Assembly: GCA_016285575.1 (NCBI GenBank)
Contig: JAEEQX010000014.1
Location: 1-33,796 of the forward strand
From: Lachnospiraceae bacterium
GTDB taxonomy: Bacteria; Bacillota; Clostridia; Lachnospirales; Lachnospiraceae
Length of the DNA: 33,796 bases
Direction: 5' to 3'
A model generated the notes under the pieces. The model was not told the origin of the DNA, made no database searches, and saw nothing but the letters and a program-made list of their open reading frames with translations. Each line of letters starts with the position of its first letter. The stretch's first letter is position 1. Both the position numbers and the translations under genes were made by a program. Positions 1 to 7,844 of this stretch are shown piece by piece.

Positions 1-507
1 CGTTGCGGTTATCGTGGCGCAAAGACAGGAGTGCTTGTAGAGGATTCATATTTTTACAAGAATCTTCAGGGTGCAAAAGACGCTGGCATAGATGTAGGAG
101 TGTATTTCTTCACACAGGCACTTAACGAAACTGAGGCTGTAGAAGAAGCCAGTATGGTGCTCGCACTTGTGGGTGATACGGAACTTGATTATCCGATATT
201 CATCGATACGGAAAATACTAACGGACGTGCAGATCCACTTGATAAAAATACAAGAACTGCAGTATGCGATGCGTTTTGCAAGACAATAGAACGCGCCGGT
301 AAAAAAGCAGGAGTGTATGCGTCAAGAAACTGGTTTAATACAAAGCTTGACGATGACAAACTTGAGAGCCATGTCAGATGGGTTGCGGAGTATGCATCTA
401 CAACTGCGTATGCCAAGAGATATGAGATGTGGCAGTATACTTCTTCAGGAAGTATCGATGGTATCAACGGAAGAGTTGATCTCGATGTAAGTTATATAGG
501 AAATTAA
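1..507 (+). CDS. GH25 family lysozyme, C-terminal part (5' partial)
   Basis: The reading frame is open from the first base and ends at TAA 505-507, so the start and probably a signal peptide or wall-binding region lie outside the window. The visible 168 residues look like the second half of a glycoside hydrolase family 25 domain, which cuts the beta-1,4 bond between N-acetylmuramic acid and N-acetylglucosamine in peptidoglycan. Family marks are an acidic strand motif FIDTE, a YASRNWF segment and a typical end, WQYTSSGSIDGINGRVDLD, followed by about five residues. The protein therefore ends with the catalytic domain and has no C-terminal repeats. It sits 33 bases upstream of rfbC without a visible terminator, so it may share a transcript with the surface polysaccharide genes. 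Host wall remodelling is more likely than a phage endolysin because no phage genes are near. Confidence 0.88.
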   Translation, partial: RCGYRGAKTGVLVEDSYFYKNLQGAKDAGIDVGVYFFTQALNETEAVEEASMVLALVGDTELDYPIFIDTENTNGRADPLDKNTRTAVCDAFCKTIERAGKKAGVYASRNWFNTKLDDDKLESHVRWVAEYASTTAYAKRYEMWQYTSSGSIDGINGRVDLDVSYIGN

Positions 508-540
508 AAATATATTTCAAAATATATACGTGGAGGAACT

Positions 541-1095
541 ATGGGAAAGTTTACAGTTGAAACATGCGATATAGAGGGTTTAAAAGTTATAACCCCAACC
601 GCATTTGGAGATCAAAGAGGATATTTCATGGAATCATATCAGGCGAATGATTTCAAGGAATTGGGAATCGATACAGTATTCGTACAGGATAATCAATCCT
701 CATCTACCAAGGGTGTGCTTAGAGGTATGCACTATCAGATAAACTTCCCTCAGGATAAACTTGTCAGGGTTATTTCGGGTGAGGTGTTTGATGCAGTTGT
801 GGACCTTCGTGAAGGTTCCAAGACATATGGCAAGGCTTTTGGTGTAGTCTTATCTGCAGAGAATAAAAAGCAACTTTTCATCCCCAAGGGATTTGCTCAT
901 GGCTTCGTAGTCCTTTCAGATTACGCTGAGTTCTTTTATAAAGTAAGTGATTTTTATCATCCCAATGACGAGGGCGGATTACTTTGGAATGACCCTGAAG
1001 TTGGTATCGATTGGCCTATCAAAGAAGAGTCAGAGCTAAATATAATTGAGAGAGATAAGAATTGGCCCACTCTCGCTGAACTTAAAAACAGGTAA
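541..1095 (+). CDS. rfbC: dTDP-4-dehydrorhamnose 3,5-epimerase
   Basis: This is a full-length 184-residue RmlC/RfbC cupin. It epimerises C3 and C5 of dTDP-4-dehydro-6-deoxyglucose in the dTDP-L-rhamnose pathway in the cytosol. The active-site segment RGMHYQ carries the catalytic base His64, and FFYKVSDFYHP carries the expected catalytic Tyr133. Other conserved pieces are FGDQRGYFMES near residue 22, VVDLREGSKTYG near 87, and IPKGFAHGF near 114. The ATG has a strong GGAGG site six bases or so upstream. The partner genes rmlA, rmlB and rmlD are not in the window and may lie upstream or elsewhere. The two glycosyltransferases that follow almost without a gap suggest that the rhamnose is used for a cell-surface polysaccharide. 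Confidence 0.95.
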   Translation: MGKFTVETCDIEGLKVITPTAFGDQRGYFMESYQANDFKELGIDTVFVQDNQSSSTKGVLRGMHYQINFPQDKLVRVISGEVFDAVVDLREGSKTYGKAFGVVLSAENKKQLFIPKGFAHGFVVLSDYAEFFYKVSDFYHPNDEGGLLWNDPEVGIDWPIKEESELNIIERDKNWPTLAELKNR

Positions 1096-1101
1096 TGCAA
1101 T

Positions 1102-3174
1102 TTGAAACAATCGCTTAAGAAGACATTGCAGAACGCAATGCTTTTACCGCAAAAGAATAAATACGAGAAAACCCTTCGCACTCAACTTAGCGTATATGAA
1201 AAAGAATACGCTTCACTTGTTGATACGTTAAGCAATGAAGAATCACAAAAAGAGATTTCCACTAAGATAACGATTCTTAAAAAAACTGAAATCAATTCTT
1301 TATTGAATGAGAGTAGTATTGCTTCATCTAATATTTCTATCGATGATGAAAAGTATTATGTATTGCTTGATGAATCAAGATTTGTTTATAGAGATGAAAG
1401 CACGAGGGTTATATACGAGTATGTTAACGATAATCCTCAGTCACTGTTATGTTACGGCGACGAGGATTATTTTCCTTTTTGCACTGAAGTTGGAATCGAA
1501 AAAAATGCGTACTACTATAGAAGAGCATACAGATTCTCCAAGCCCTGTTTTAGCCCCGAGACATTATGCTCATTTAACTACATAGGCACACCGATAGTAA
1601 GAGGTGATATCTTAAAAACTTCTCTTAAAGTGTATGAAAAAATGTGCGATAATATTCAGATAAATGATGCGCTTTCAGAGAAATTATACGCGTTAACTTT
1701 TATCTTGTGTGCTGAATCAGGAAAAGCAGGAACAGGGTCAATAAAAAGAATTCCCAGAGTATTAACCTCTCTTCCGATTAGTACTGATAAAAAGACATAC
1801 GAATCAATCATTTCCAATCCTTCAAATATAGGATTGCTTAATGAAGAATATAAAAAGATTGCTCCTTTTATGAGCGAAGAATCATACGGTTCTATTCGTC
1901 TTGAAGGAGAGAAAATTCTTTCGCTTTCATCGCCCAATAAAGCAGACGAACAAGTAAAGGTATCAGTGATTATTCCGTCAAAGGATAATCCCGATATGCT
2001 AAGAAGATGTATAGATTCTCTTGGCATAAAAGAAAAAGATAACGTAATTGTCATCGTTGTTGATAACGGATCGAACGATGAGAACAAGAAGACAATTGAA
2101 AAATATATTGCGTCACTTGGAGGCAAGAACAGATATATTTACGAAGTAAGTGAATTCAATTATTCTCATATGAATAATATTGCTGCAAGAGAATCCGATG
2201 CAGATGTTCTTATTCTTCTTAATGACGACATCGAGTGTGACAATGGCGATTGGATTAATGTTATCGCAAACGAAGCAATGAAGGATAAAGTCGGATGCGT
2301 TGGATGTAAACTCCTTTATCCGGATGGTACAATACAGCATACTGGAATCGCAGGTGGTGTCGATGGCCCGGCACATGTACATATGGGCGAAGAAGACTCT
2401 AAGTGTGGTTGGGGTGAAAACCTGATTAATAGAAATGTACTTGCAGTTACGGGTGCATGTTTGGCTATTAAAAAGAAACTCTATGATGAGATGAATGGTC
2501 TCTTCGAAGAGTTAAAAGTCGGATATAATGATGTGGATTTATGTATGCGTTTATTCGAAGCAGGATATCGCAATGTAATACTTAATGATATAAAGTTAAT
2601 TCATCATGAATCCGTTACCAGAGGTAAGGATGCTAAAAGCAATGTCAAGAGAAAACGACTTCAGGCAGAGAGAGAACTTTTGGTAAAAAGACATCCGATG
2701 CTTATGACAGAAGATCCTTATGTAGGTGGAATATCTGATTACAGATTACAGTCAGAAAAAGTAGTAAGCAATCAGAGTATCGTAAATGTCAAAAAAGATA
2801 TTAGGAAGAGTAACGATGATGAAGGTTGGATTTATTCATCATTCAATACTCTTAGTGTTGAAAAAGATAATGACACTGCCAAGTTAATCACAAGCGGATA
2901 CATGTTAGTTCCCGGAATAGATAATATGAGATTTGATTTTGATTTCATACTTCAAAAAGATGATGAGCAATTCATCATTCCGGTTGAGAAGAAGCTAAGC
3001 ATGGAATTAACGGGCAGATTTAACGGCACTGACAACACTCAGTTATCAGGCTTCAATTTTGAGGCTTCGCTTGATGGATTAACAAGTGGCGAATATGAGA
3101 TTTTGTTTTATGCAAAAGATCACGGAAATGTTAGAGAGATAATTACTGATACAGGACGAACAATAACAGTATAG
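1102..3174 (+). CDS. Tandem GT2 glycosyltransferase with a decayed first domain, intact second domain and C-terminal beta-rich region
   Basis: A 690-residue protein, probably a rhamnosyl- or hexosyltransferase for a surface polysaccharide. Residues 286-510 form a standard GT2 domain: VSVIIPSKDN at the start, FNYSHMNN, LNDDIE (Asp375-Asp376, nucleotide/metal site), LLYPDGTIQHTGIAGG, YNDVDLC (475-481) and HHES (501-504). Residues 80-225 resemble the back half of another GT2 domain, with YGDEDYF near 118 and FSPETLCSFNYIG near 148. The usual LDHDD motif there reads LLDESRF and the nucleotide-binding front half is missing, so this domain is probably inactive. Residues 575-690 look beta-rich and are not recognised. 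The start is TTG at 1102, seven bases after rfbC, with a weak AGGTAA site; ATG 1138 is the alternative but has no ribosome site. The acceptor and sugar cannot be read from the sequence. Confidence 0.85.
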   Translation: MKQSLKKTLQNAMLLPQKNKYEKTLRTQLSVYEKEYASLVDTLSNEESQKEISTKITILKKTEINSLLNESSIASSNISIDDEKYYVLLDESRFVYRDESTRVIYEYVNDNPQSLLCYGDEDYFPFCTEVGIEKNAYYYRRAYRFSKPCFSPETLCSFNYIGTPIVRGDILKTSLKVYEKMCDNIQINDALSEKLYALTFILCAESGKAGTGSIKRIPRVLTSLPISTDKKTYESIISNPSNIGLLNEEYKKIAPFMSEESYGSIRLEGEKILSLSSPNKADEQVKVSVIIPSKDNPDMLRRCIDSLGIKEKDNVIVIVVDNGSNDENKKTIEKYIASLGGKNRYIYEVSEFNYSHMNNIAARESDADVLILLNDDIECDNGDWINVIANEAMKDKVGCVGCKLLYPDGTIQHTGIAGGVDGPAHVHMGEEDSKCGWGENLINRNVLAVTGACLAIKKKLYDEMNGLFEELKVGYNDVDLCMRLFEAGYRNVILNDIKLIHHESVTRGKDAKSNVKRKRLQAERELLVKRHPMLMTEDPYVGGISDYRLQSEKVVSNQSIVNVKKDIRKSNDDEGWIYSSFNTLSVEKDNDTAKLITSGYMLVPGIDNMRFDFDFILQKDDEQFIIPVEKKLSMELTGRFNGTDNTQLSGFNFEASLDGLTSGEYEILFYAKDHGNVREIITDTGRTITV

Positions 3175-3189
3175 ATGTAGGTAAATCAC

Positions 3190-5043
3190 ATGAATGAAGA
3201 ATTGGAAAAACTCAGATCGGAACTCGAAGAGATTAAGCAACAAAATGTTGATCTCTCGATGCGTATCACTGAACTCGAAGATGAGAGAGATGAGTTGTCA
3301 GAGAATCTCAACAGAATAAAAGGCAGTAAGCTTTATAAGATGAGTAAGCCTGTGCGCGTGATTCGTTCGCAGGTTAAGAGAGTTACACAATACGGTTCTG
3401 TATCTGCAGTAAACAATAAGATTAAGAGTAAGAAAAAACTCAAGAAGAGATACAAAGATTTAGGATCTCTTTCTTTCCCTGATGAAGAAAGAAGAATCAA
3501 AGAAGAAAGCAAAGAATATTCTACTAAAGTTACGTTTTCTATTTTGGTTCCTTTATATAATACTCCTGAGTTTTTCCTTCACGAGATGATCGATTCAGTT
3601 ATCTCGCAGACTTATAAGGATTGGGAACTCTGCTTGGCCGATGGCTCTGATGCGGAGCATGAATATGTTGGCAAAATATGTCTCGAGTATGCGAAAGGCG
3701 ATAAGAGAATAATCTACAAAAAGCTTGAGAAGAATGAAGGAATATCTGGAAACACCAATGAGTGTTTCAAGATGGCTACAGGTGAATACATAGGTCTTTT
3801 TGATCATGATGATATTCTCCATCCGAGCGTTTTATATAAGTATAGAGAAGCGGTTGATGATGGCGCAGATTATATCTATTGCGACGAGGCAACATTTGTA
3901 GATGGTGATATCGACAAGATGATTACCGTACACTTTAAGCCGGATTTTGCGATAGATAATCTTCGTGCCAACAATTACATCTGTCATTTTTCAGTATTCA
4001 AGAGAGAGCTCTTGAATGAGACAGAGTTATTTAGAACTAAGTATGACGGCAGTCAGGATCATGATATGATTCTTCGCCTTACCGGACTTGCAAAACATGT
4101 CGTGCATGTTCCCGGAATATATTATTACTGGAGAGCGCATGCAGGCAGTGTGGCAAGCGATATTAATGCAAAGTCATATGCAATCGATGCAGCCAAGAGA
4201 GCGGTATCTGATCATTTAAAAACCAACGGAATATACAATACAGCTATTACATCATCGAGAGCTTTTGAGACAATTTTCAGACTTCATTATGAAGTGATTG
4301 GTGAACCGCTTGTATCGATTCTTATAGAAGATGATACTGAAGAATGCATTGCTGCTATCAACAAGTGGAATACTTATAAAAACATAGAGATTATAAAAGC
4401 ATCCGATTACTCGGAGTCTATAAAAGAACTCAACAAGGCTGCCATAAGAAATTATCTTGCCACTAAGGCAAAGGGAGAATATCTCTTATTCATTAATGGA
4501 CATGTGAATATGACTTCTCCCGAGTTTGTAAAAGAACTATTATCTCTTGCTCAGAGAAAAGATACCGGTGCCGTTGGCGGAATGCTTATTAATTCGTCAG
4601 GCAAAATAGAACATGCCGGAGTTGTTCTTGGTATAGGTAAGGATAGGGCAGCAGGATTAGTTCATTATGGATTCGATAAAAAGTATATAGGATATATGGG
4701 CAGACTTTGCTACATACAGGATGTATCCGCAGTTGTTTCGGATATGCTTATGGTTAAGGCATCGGATTTCCTTAAGGTTCAGGGATTTGATTCCAACTAT
4801 ACAATTGGATTTTCCGATGTAGCATTTTGTCTTAAGTTAAGACGACTTGGACTTCTCAATATCTTCAATCCTTACGCTGTCGGTATATGTGACAGAGGAC
4901 AGATACTACTTGGAAGCGAGGATGATTTTTATAAAAAAGATCTAAGCAGATTCTTAGATGAATTTGAATCAGAGATAAAATCAGGCGATCCATATTATAA
5001 TGTTAATCTCACCAGGGATTCACTTGATTATTCCATAATGTAA
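3190..5043 (+). CDS. Tandem GT2 glycosyltransferase with an intact first domain and a decayed second domain
   Basis: A 617-residue companion of the preceding gene, 15 bases downstream. Residues 1-50 form a charged coiled coil (EELEKLRSELEEIKQQN). Residues 117-330 are a full GT2 domain: ILVPLYNTP, ISQTYKDWELCLADGSD, GEYIGLFDHDD (Asp205 to Asp208), HFKPDFAIDNLRANNYICH, SQDHDMILRL and VPGIYYYWR. From about residue 375 a second GT2-like domain follows (PLVSILIEDD, GKIEHAGVVLGIG). Its donor-site motif reads FINGHV (436-439) where LNDD is expected, YNDVD has become FSDVA, and the HHES motif is lost. The second domain therefore looks non-catalytic. Together with gene 1102-3174 it supplies one intact first-type and one intact second-type domain. 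Likely cytosolic or membrane-associated, acting on a lipid-linked glycan. Confidence 0.86.
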   Translation: MNEELEKLRSELEEIKQQNVDLSMRITELEDERDELSENLNRIKGSKLYKMSKPVRVIRSQVKRVTQYGSVSAVNNKIKSKKKLKKRYKDLGSLSFPDEERRIKEESKEYSTKVTFSILVPLYNTPEFFLHEMIDSVISQTYKDWELCLADGSDAEHEYVGKICLEYAKGDKRIIYKKLEKNEGISGNTNECFKMATGEYIGLFDHDDILHPSVLYKYREAVDDGADYIYCDEATFVDGDIDKMITVHFKPDFAIDNLRANNYICHFSVFKRELLNETELFRTKYDGSQDHDMILRLTGLAKHVVHVPGIYYYWRAHAGSVASDINAKSYAIDAAKRAVSDHLKTNGIYNTAITSSRAFETIFRLHYEVIGEPLVSILIEDDTEECIAAINKWNTYKNIEIIKASDYSESIKELNKAAIRNYLATKAKGEYLLFINGHVNMTSPEFVKELLSLAQRKDTGAVGGMLINSSGKIEHAGVVLGIGKDRAAGLVHYGFDKKYIGYMGRLCYIQDVSAVVSDMLMVKASDFLKVQGFDSNYTIGFSDVAFCLKLRRLGLLNIFNPYAVGICDRGQILLGSEDDFYKKDLSRFLDEFESEIKSGDPYYNVNLTRDSLDYSIM

Positions 5044-5058
5044 TTATCGGAGGCAGGT

Positions 5059-5622
5059 ATGTGGTCATACTTTATCGAATTAGCTATATTCGGTTTGTTT
5101 ATCTTTTTGGCCAATAAATTTAAAATCTGTAGTAAAAGCAGTAAAAAAGATATAGCTCGTTCGATTATAGTTGGAGCGGCTTTTATACTCGGTAATGTAC
5201 TTATAGATTTTATATTCAATATAATTCTTCTATTTATTTATGATATGCCATCAGCTTATATGACTTTTGCATTTTTGATGGACATTATCGATATTCTTCT
5301 TCCGGCACTCGGAGCATATGTAATCAGTCAGCTTCTTGGATGCAAGAGGAAGATTGGAATTATTGCAGCACTTACGGCTATTGTTGTTTTGATTTCTCTC
5401 GCGCTTAGTTACGTAGAGATTGATACAATAAAAGTGCCTGATGAAGCATTGGAAAGCATCGAAGAGATTTCAGCTTATGAGGAAACCTCCGAAAAGACAG
5501 CAGCTTTCTTTACAATAATAAGAAATATCATCAATTTGGTGCCTTGCCTATCTTACGTATTGTATTGCCTAAGCAGTAGAGGAGATTCCAAGGCACATAA
5601 TAAACAGAGCAAAAAGAAATAA
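5059..5622 (+). CDS. Small multi-pass membrane protein of unknown function
   Basis: A 187-residue protein with about five hydrophobic segments, near residues 3-20, 35-62, 70-95, 98-118 and 153-172, and a lysine-rich tail (HNKQSKKK). I recognise no family. An acidic stretch between the fourth and fifth segments (DEALESIEEISAYEETSEK) is probably a loop. The ATG follows a good ribosome site (GGAGG, 5049-5053) and lies 15 bases after the glycosyltransferase stop. It is therefore the last gene of the polysaccharide transcription unit, which ends at the terminator at 5647. A role in handling the polysaccharide at the membrane is only a guess from position. Confidence 0.75.
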   Translation: MWSYFIELAIFGLFIFLANKFKICSKSSKKDIARSIIVGAAFILGNVLIDFIFNIILLFIYDMPSAYMTFAFLMDIIDILLPALGAYVISQLLGCKRKIGIIAALTAIVVLISLALSYVEIDTIKVPDEALESIEEISAYEETSEKTAAFFTIIRNIINLVPCLSYVLYCLSSRGDSKAHNKQSKKK

Positions 5623-5646
5623 AGAGGTTAAAAAGCCCTAAAAATG

Positions 5647-5674
5647 CGGATTCGAAAGAATCCGTTATTTTTTT
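5647..5674 (+). terminator. Intrinsic terminator after the polysaccharide genes
   Basis: The arms CGGATTC (5647-5653) and GAATCCG (5658-5664) pair perfectly around a GAAA loop and are followed by TTATTTTTTT. It separates the glycosyltransferase unit from the GntR promoter, whose -35 begins only 13 bases later. Confidence 0.9.
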
Positions 5675-5683
5675 GTCAAAAAA

Positions 5684-5753
5684 GTGTTGACAAGTGTTAC
5701 ATACTGTTATATAGTGTTTACTGTTATAAGGTGTTTACCGACTGTATAACAGT
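5684..5753 (+). promoter_or_regulatory. gntR promoter with tandem operator-like repeats
   Basis: A near-consensus sigma-A promoter, TTGACA (5687-5692), 17-base spacer, TATAGT (5710-5715), predicts transcription from about 5722. Two 17-base direct repeats, both beginning ACTGTTATA and ending GTGTTT, lie at 5703-5719 and 5720-5736; they differ at two positions. A perfect inverted copy of the first nine bases, TATAACAGT, lies at 5745-5753. The first repeat covers the -10 and the others lie at and just after the start point. This arrangement is what a repressor binding its own promoter would need, so autoregulation by the adjacent GntR protein is the simplest reading. Confidence 0.75.
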
Positions 5754-5779
5754 TGAGATGGTTTTACTGGGAGACAAAT

Positions 5780-6151
5780 ATGAAGATAATAGTCAATAAT
5801 TCTTCAATGATTCCAATTTATACACAGGTAGTCGAGCAAATTAAGTCGCAGATAGCAGCGGGTAAACTTAACGAAAATGATCCGCTTCCTTCTGTTAGGA
5901 CCTTATCGGGCGAACTTAAGATAAGTGCTCTTACTGTTAAGAAAGCTTACGACGAGCTCGAGAGCGAGGGATTCGTAGTTACTGTTCATGGTAAAGGTAC
6001 ATACGTATCGGGCGGTAATACCGAATACATAAGAGAGAACCAGATAAAAGAGATTGAGACTGATCTTCAAAAAGTAATCGACAAAGCAAACTTCTACAAT
6101 ATTTCAAAAGAAGAACTTTTTGAAATATGGGATGTATTAACCGAGGAATAA
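5780..6151 (+). CDS. GntR family transcriptional regulator, YtrA type
   Basis: A 123-residue protein with the N-terminal GntR winged helix-turn-helix. IPIYTQVVEQIKSQIAAGKL is followed by LPSVRTLSGELKISALTVKKAYDEL, the recognition helix region, and by the wing GFVVTVHGKGTYVS. The remaining 40 or so residues are a short helical dimerisation tail with no ligand-binding domain, as in the YtrA subfamily. ATG 5780 is chosen because it has a GGGAG site seven bases upstream and gives the usual family start; the longer TTG start at 5753 would lie inside the operator repeats. YtrA-type regulators usually sit directly before an ABC transporter that they repress, and that is the case here, so it most likely represses 5780-7700. 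Confidence 0.92.
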   Translation: MKIIVNNSSMIPIYTQVVEQIKSQIAAGKLNENDPLPSVRTLSGELKISALTVKKAYDELESEGFVVTVHGKGTYVSGGNTEYIRENQIKEIETDLQKVIDKANFYNISKEELFEIWDVLTEE

Positions 6152-6180
6152 AAAACAGTATTAGATAATCGGTGGACAAT

Positions 6181-7035
6181 ATGATAGAAATTAAAAACCT
6201 TACAAAAAAATATAAAAACTTTACACTTGATAACATTTCGATAGAGATTCCTTCGGGAAGAATTACAGGAGTAATCGGAGCAAATGGTGCAGGCAAGAGT
6301 ACAACTTTTAAGGCGATACTAGGACTCGTAAAGCCTGACGCCGGAGAGATTATCATAGACGGTAAGAACGTTCGAGATTTCAAAGATGAAGATAAAGCAC
6401 GCATCGGATGCGTTATGACAGATTCTTTCTTCTCGGATACATTAAGGATAAATGATATTGCTAAGATAATGAAGGCAATGTTTAAGACATTCGATGAAAA
6501 GTTCTTTAATGAGAAGTGCGACGCTTTTAAACTTCCCAGGGATAAGAAAATCAGAGAATTTTCAGGAGGAATGAAGGCCAAGATTAAGGCGATAACAGCA
6601 CTTTCATATGATACTAATCTTTTAATTCTTGATGAACCGACAGTTGGTTTGGATGTAATTGCAAGAGAAGAAGTACTCGATCTTATCAGAGAGTATGTTG
6701 AAAAGAATGAGGACAGAACAGTAATCATCAGTTCGCATATTTCATCCGATATTGAGAAGTTATGCGATGACATCTATATGATTAATGACGGCAAGATTGT
6801 TTTCCATGATGATACAGATAAACTTCTTTTCGAATATGCAGCTCTTAAGATGGAAGAGGAAGAGTTTGATAAGCTTGATAAAAAATACATCAAGGCATAC
6901 AGAAAAGAAAAGTACGGAGTAGAATGTTTGACCAATCAAAGGGATTATTACATCGAGAATTATCCCGAGATGGTTGTTGAAAAGATGAGCATCGATGAAA
7001 TGATGATGATTCTTATAAAAGGAGAAAAAGCATGA
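6181..7035 (+). CDS. ABC transporter ATP-binding protein (YtrB/BcrA-like)
   Basis: A 284-residue nucleotide-binding subunit with all motifs: Walker A GANGAGKST (33-41), signature FSGGM (127-131), Walker B LLILDEP (147-153) and a switch histidine in ISSHISSDIE. The signature is the variant often found in ABC-2 type exporters that act on antibiotics or lipids. After about residue 210 a C-terminal helical extension follows. ATG 6181 is preferred over GTG 6172 because CGGTGG (6170-6175) is well spaced for the ATG. The stop overlaps the start of the permease gene by four bases (ATGA), which indicates translational coupling. With the upstream regulator it forms a GntR-controlled export unit, perhaps responding to envelope stress, although the substrate is unknown. 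Confidence 0.93.
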   Translation: MIEIKNLTKKYKNFTLDNISIEIPSGRITGVIGANGAGKSTTFKAILGLVKPDAGEIIIDGKNVRDFKDEDKARIGCVMTDSFFSDTLRINDIAKIMKAMFKTFDEKFFNEKCDAFKLPRDKKIREFSGGMKAKIKAITALSYDTNLLILDEPTVGLDVIAREEVLDLIREYVEKNEDRTVIISSHISSDIEKLCDDIYMINDGKIVFHDDTDKLLFEYAALKMEEEEFDKLDKKYIKAYRKEKYGVECLTNQRDYYIENYPEMVVEKMSIDEMMMILIKGEKA

Positions 7036-7700
7036 AAGGTATGATAGTTAAGGATCTTAGAATTCTTTTAGAGCAAAAGAGCCTGATGATACTTGGCTTA
7101 ATCTGCGGAACGATATGTCTTTTTACGATGAAGGATCCCACGTTTCTGATTGGATATGTTACTTTGATTGCAACGAGCATGGGATGCGTATCGTGTGCAT
7201 ACGATGAGATGAATAATGGCATGGCATATCTTATGACGATGCCCTGTAGCAGAACAAAATACGTTATAGAAAAATATCTCTTTGCGGTAGCCATAGGACT
7301 TATTGGATGGAGTTTAAGCATAGGTTTATCATTCGCATATCTTTTTGCCAATCATATTAATGAGACTTACTTAATTATGGGAGAGTCTTTAGGACTTCTT
7401 GCTTTAGTGCTTACAATCCCAGCAGTTATGATTCCGATAGTTTTGAAATTCGGCCATGCAAGAAGCAGGATAATGATATACATATTAATTGGAATTATAG
7501 TTGCTGCAGCCGGAGTAATGTCTCTTACACATCTTACAAGTATTACAGTTGTAAAAGATGAAATTGTGGTTTACGTGATTGACTACACCATCACGTTGAT
7601 TCCAAGGACATTGGTTTTATCAGCATTGGCATTGGCAATAATTATATTCGTAACTTCTATGCTAATAAGCATCGGAATATTAAAAAAGAAAGAGTATTAG
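7032..7700 (+). CDS. ABC-2 type permease of the GntR-controlled transporter
   Basis: A 222-residue membrane protein with about six transmembrane segments in two blocks, near residues 15-50, 75-100, 108-140, 145-165 and 190-218. The layout IVKDLRILLEQKS, then a short loop and MTMPCSRTKYVIEKYLFA, is characteristic of small ABC-2 permeases that pair with a separate ATPase. The start overlaps the ATPase stop (ATGA at 7032) and has an AAAGGAG site at 7018-7024. It presumably forms a dimer with two ATPase subunits in the cytoplasmic membrane. There is no clear terminator before the next ABC locus. Confidence 0.88.
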   Translation: MKGMIVKDLRILLEQKSLMILGLICGTICLFTMKDPTFLIGYVTLIATSMGCVSCAYDEMNNGMAYLMTMPCSRTKYVIEKYLFAVAIGLIGWSLSIGLSFAYLFANHINETYLIMGESLGLLALVLTIPAVMIPIVLKFGHARSRIMIYILIGIIVAAAGVMSLTHLTSITVVKDEIVVYVIDYTITLIPRTLVLSALALAIIIFVTSMLISIGILKKKEY

Positions 7701-7844
7701 TATAAGAAAAGATTAAGAAAACAACATTTAAGAAATTCTTTAAGAATTCAATTTAGAGTTAATTCGGAAGCTGAAAAATATGCGTTTCAGCAATCGGTTT
7801 AAGAATAAAGAAGTAAAAATATAGAAGGAGAACAACGATTAGAC
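7701..7844 (+). promoter_or_regulatory. Leader of the MacAB-like exporter locus with TTAAGAA direct repeats
   Basis: An AT-rich 144-base gap. The heptamer TTAAGAA occurs at 7713-7719, 7728-7734, 7740-7746 and 7799-7805, three of the copies 15 and 12 bases apart. A 7-bp inverted repeat (GCTGAAA 7770-7776, TTTCAGC 7785-7791) has no T-tract and so is not a good terminator. I could not assign a convincing -35/-10 pair. The region may bind a response regulator, but chance is possible in such A-rich DNA. Confidence 0.35.

Noticed and set aside
1..507. GH25 gene as a phage endolysin
   Set aside because: No holin, tail, integrase or other phage gene is near, and the following genes belong to surface polysaccharide synthesis.
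5753..5779. TTG start of the GntR gene
   Set aside because: It falls within the operator repeats, has no ribosome site, and adds residues absent from the family. ATG 5780 has GGGAG upstream.
5979..6773. A 264-codon open frame on the - strand across gntR and the ABC ATPase
   Set aside because: It is antisense to two genes with clear family motifs and shows no recognisable domain or ribosome site.
7770..7791. Stem-loop GCTGAAA/TTTCAGC as terminator of the GntR-ABC unit
   Set aside because: No T-tract follows and the stem is weak, so I do not call it a terminator.
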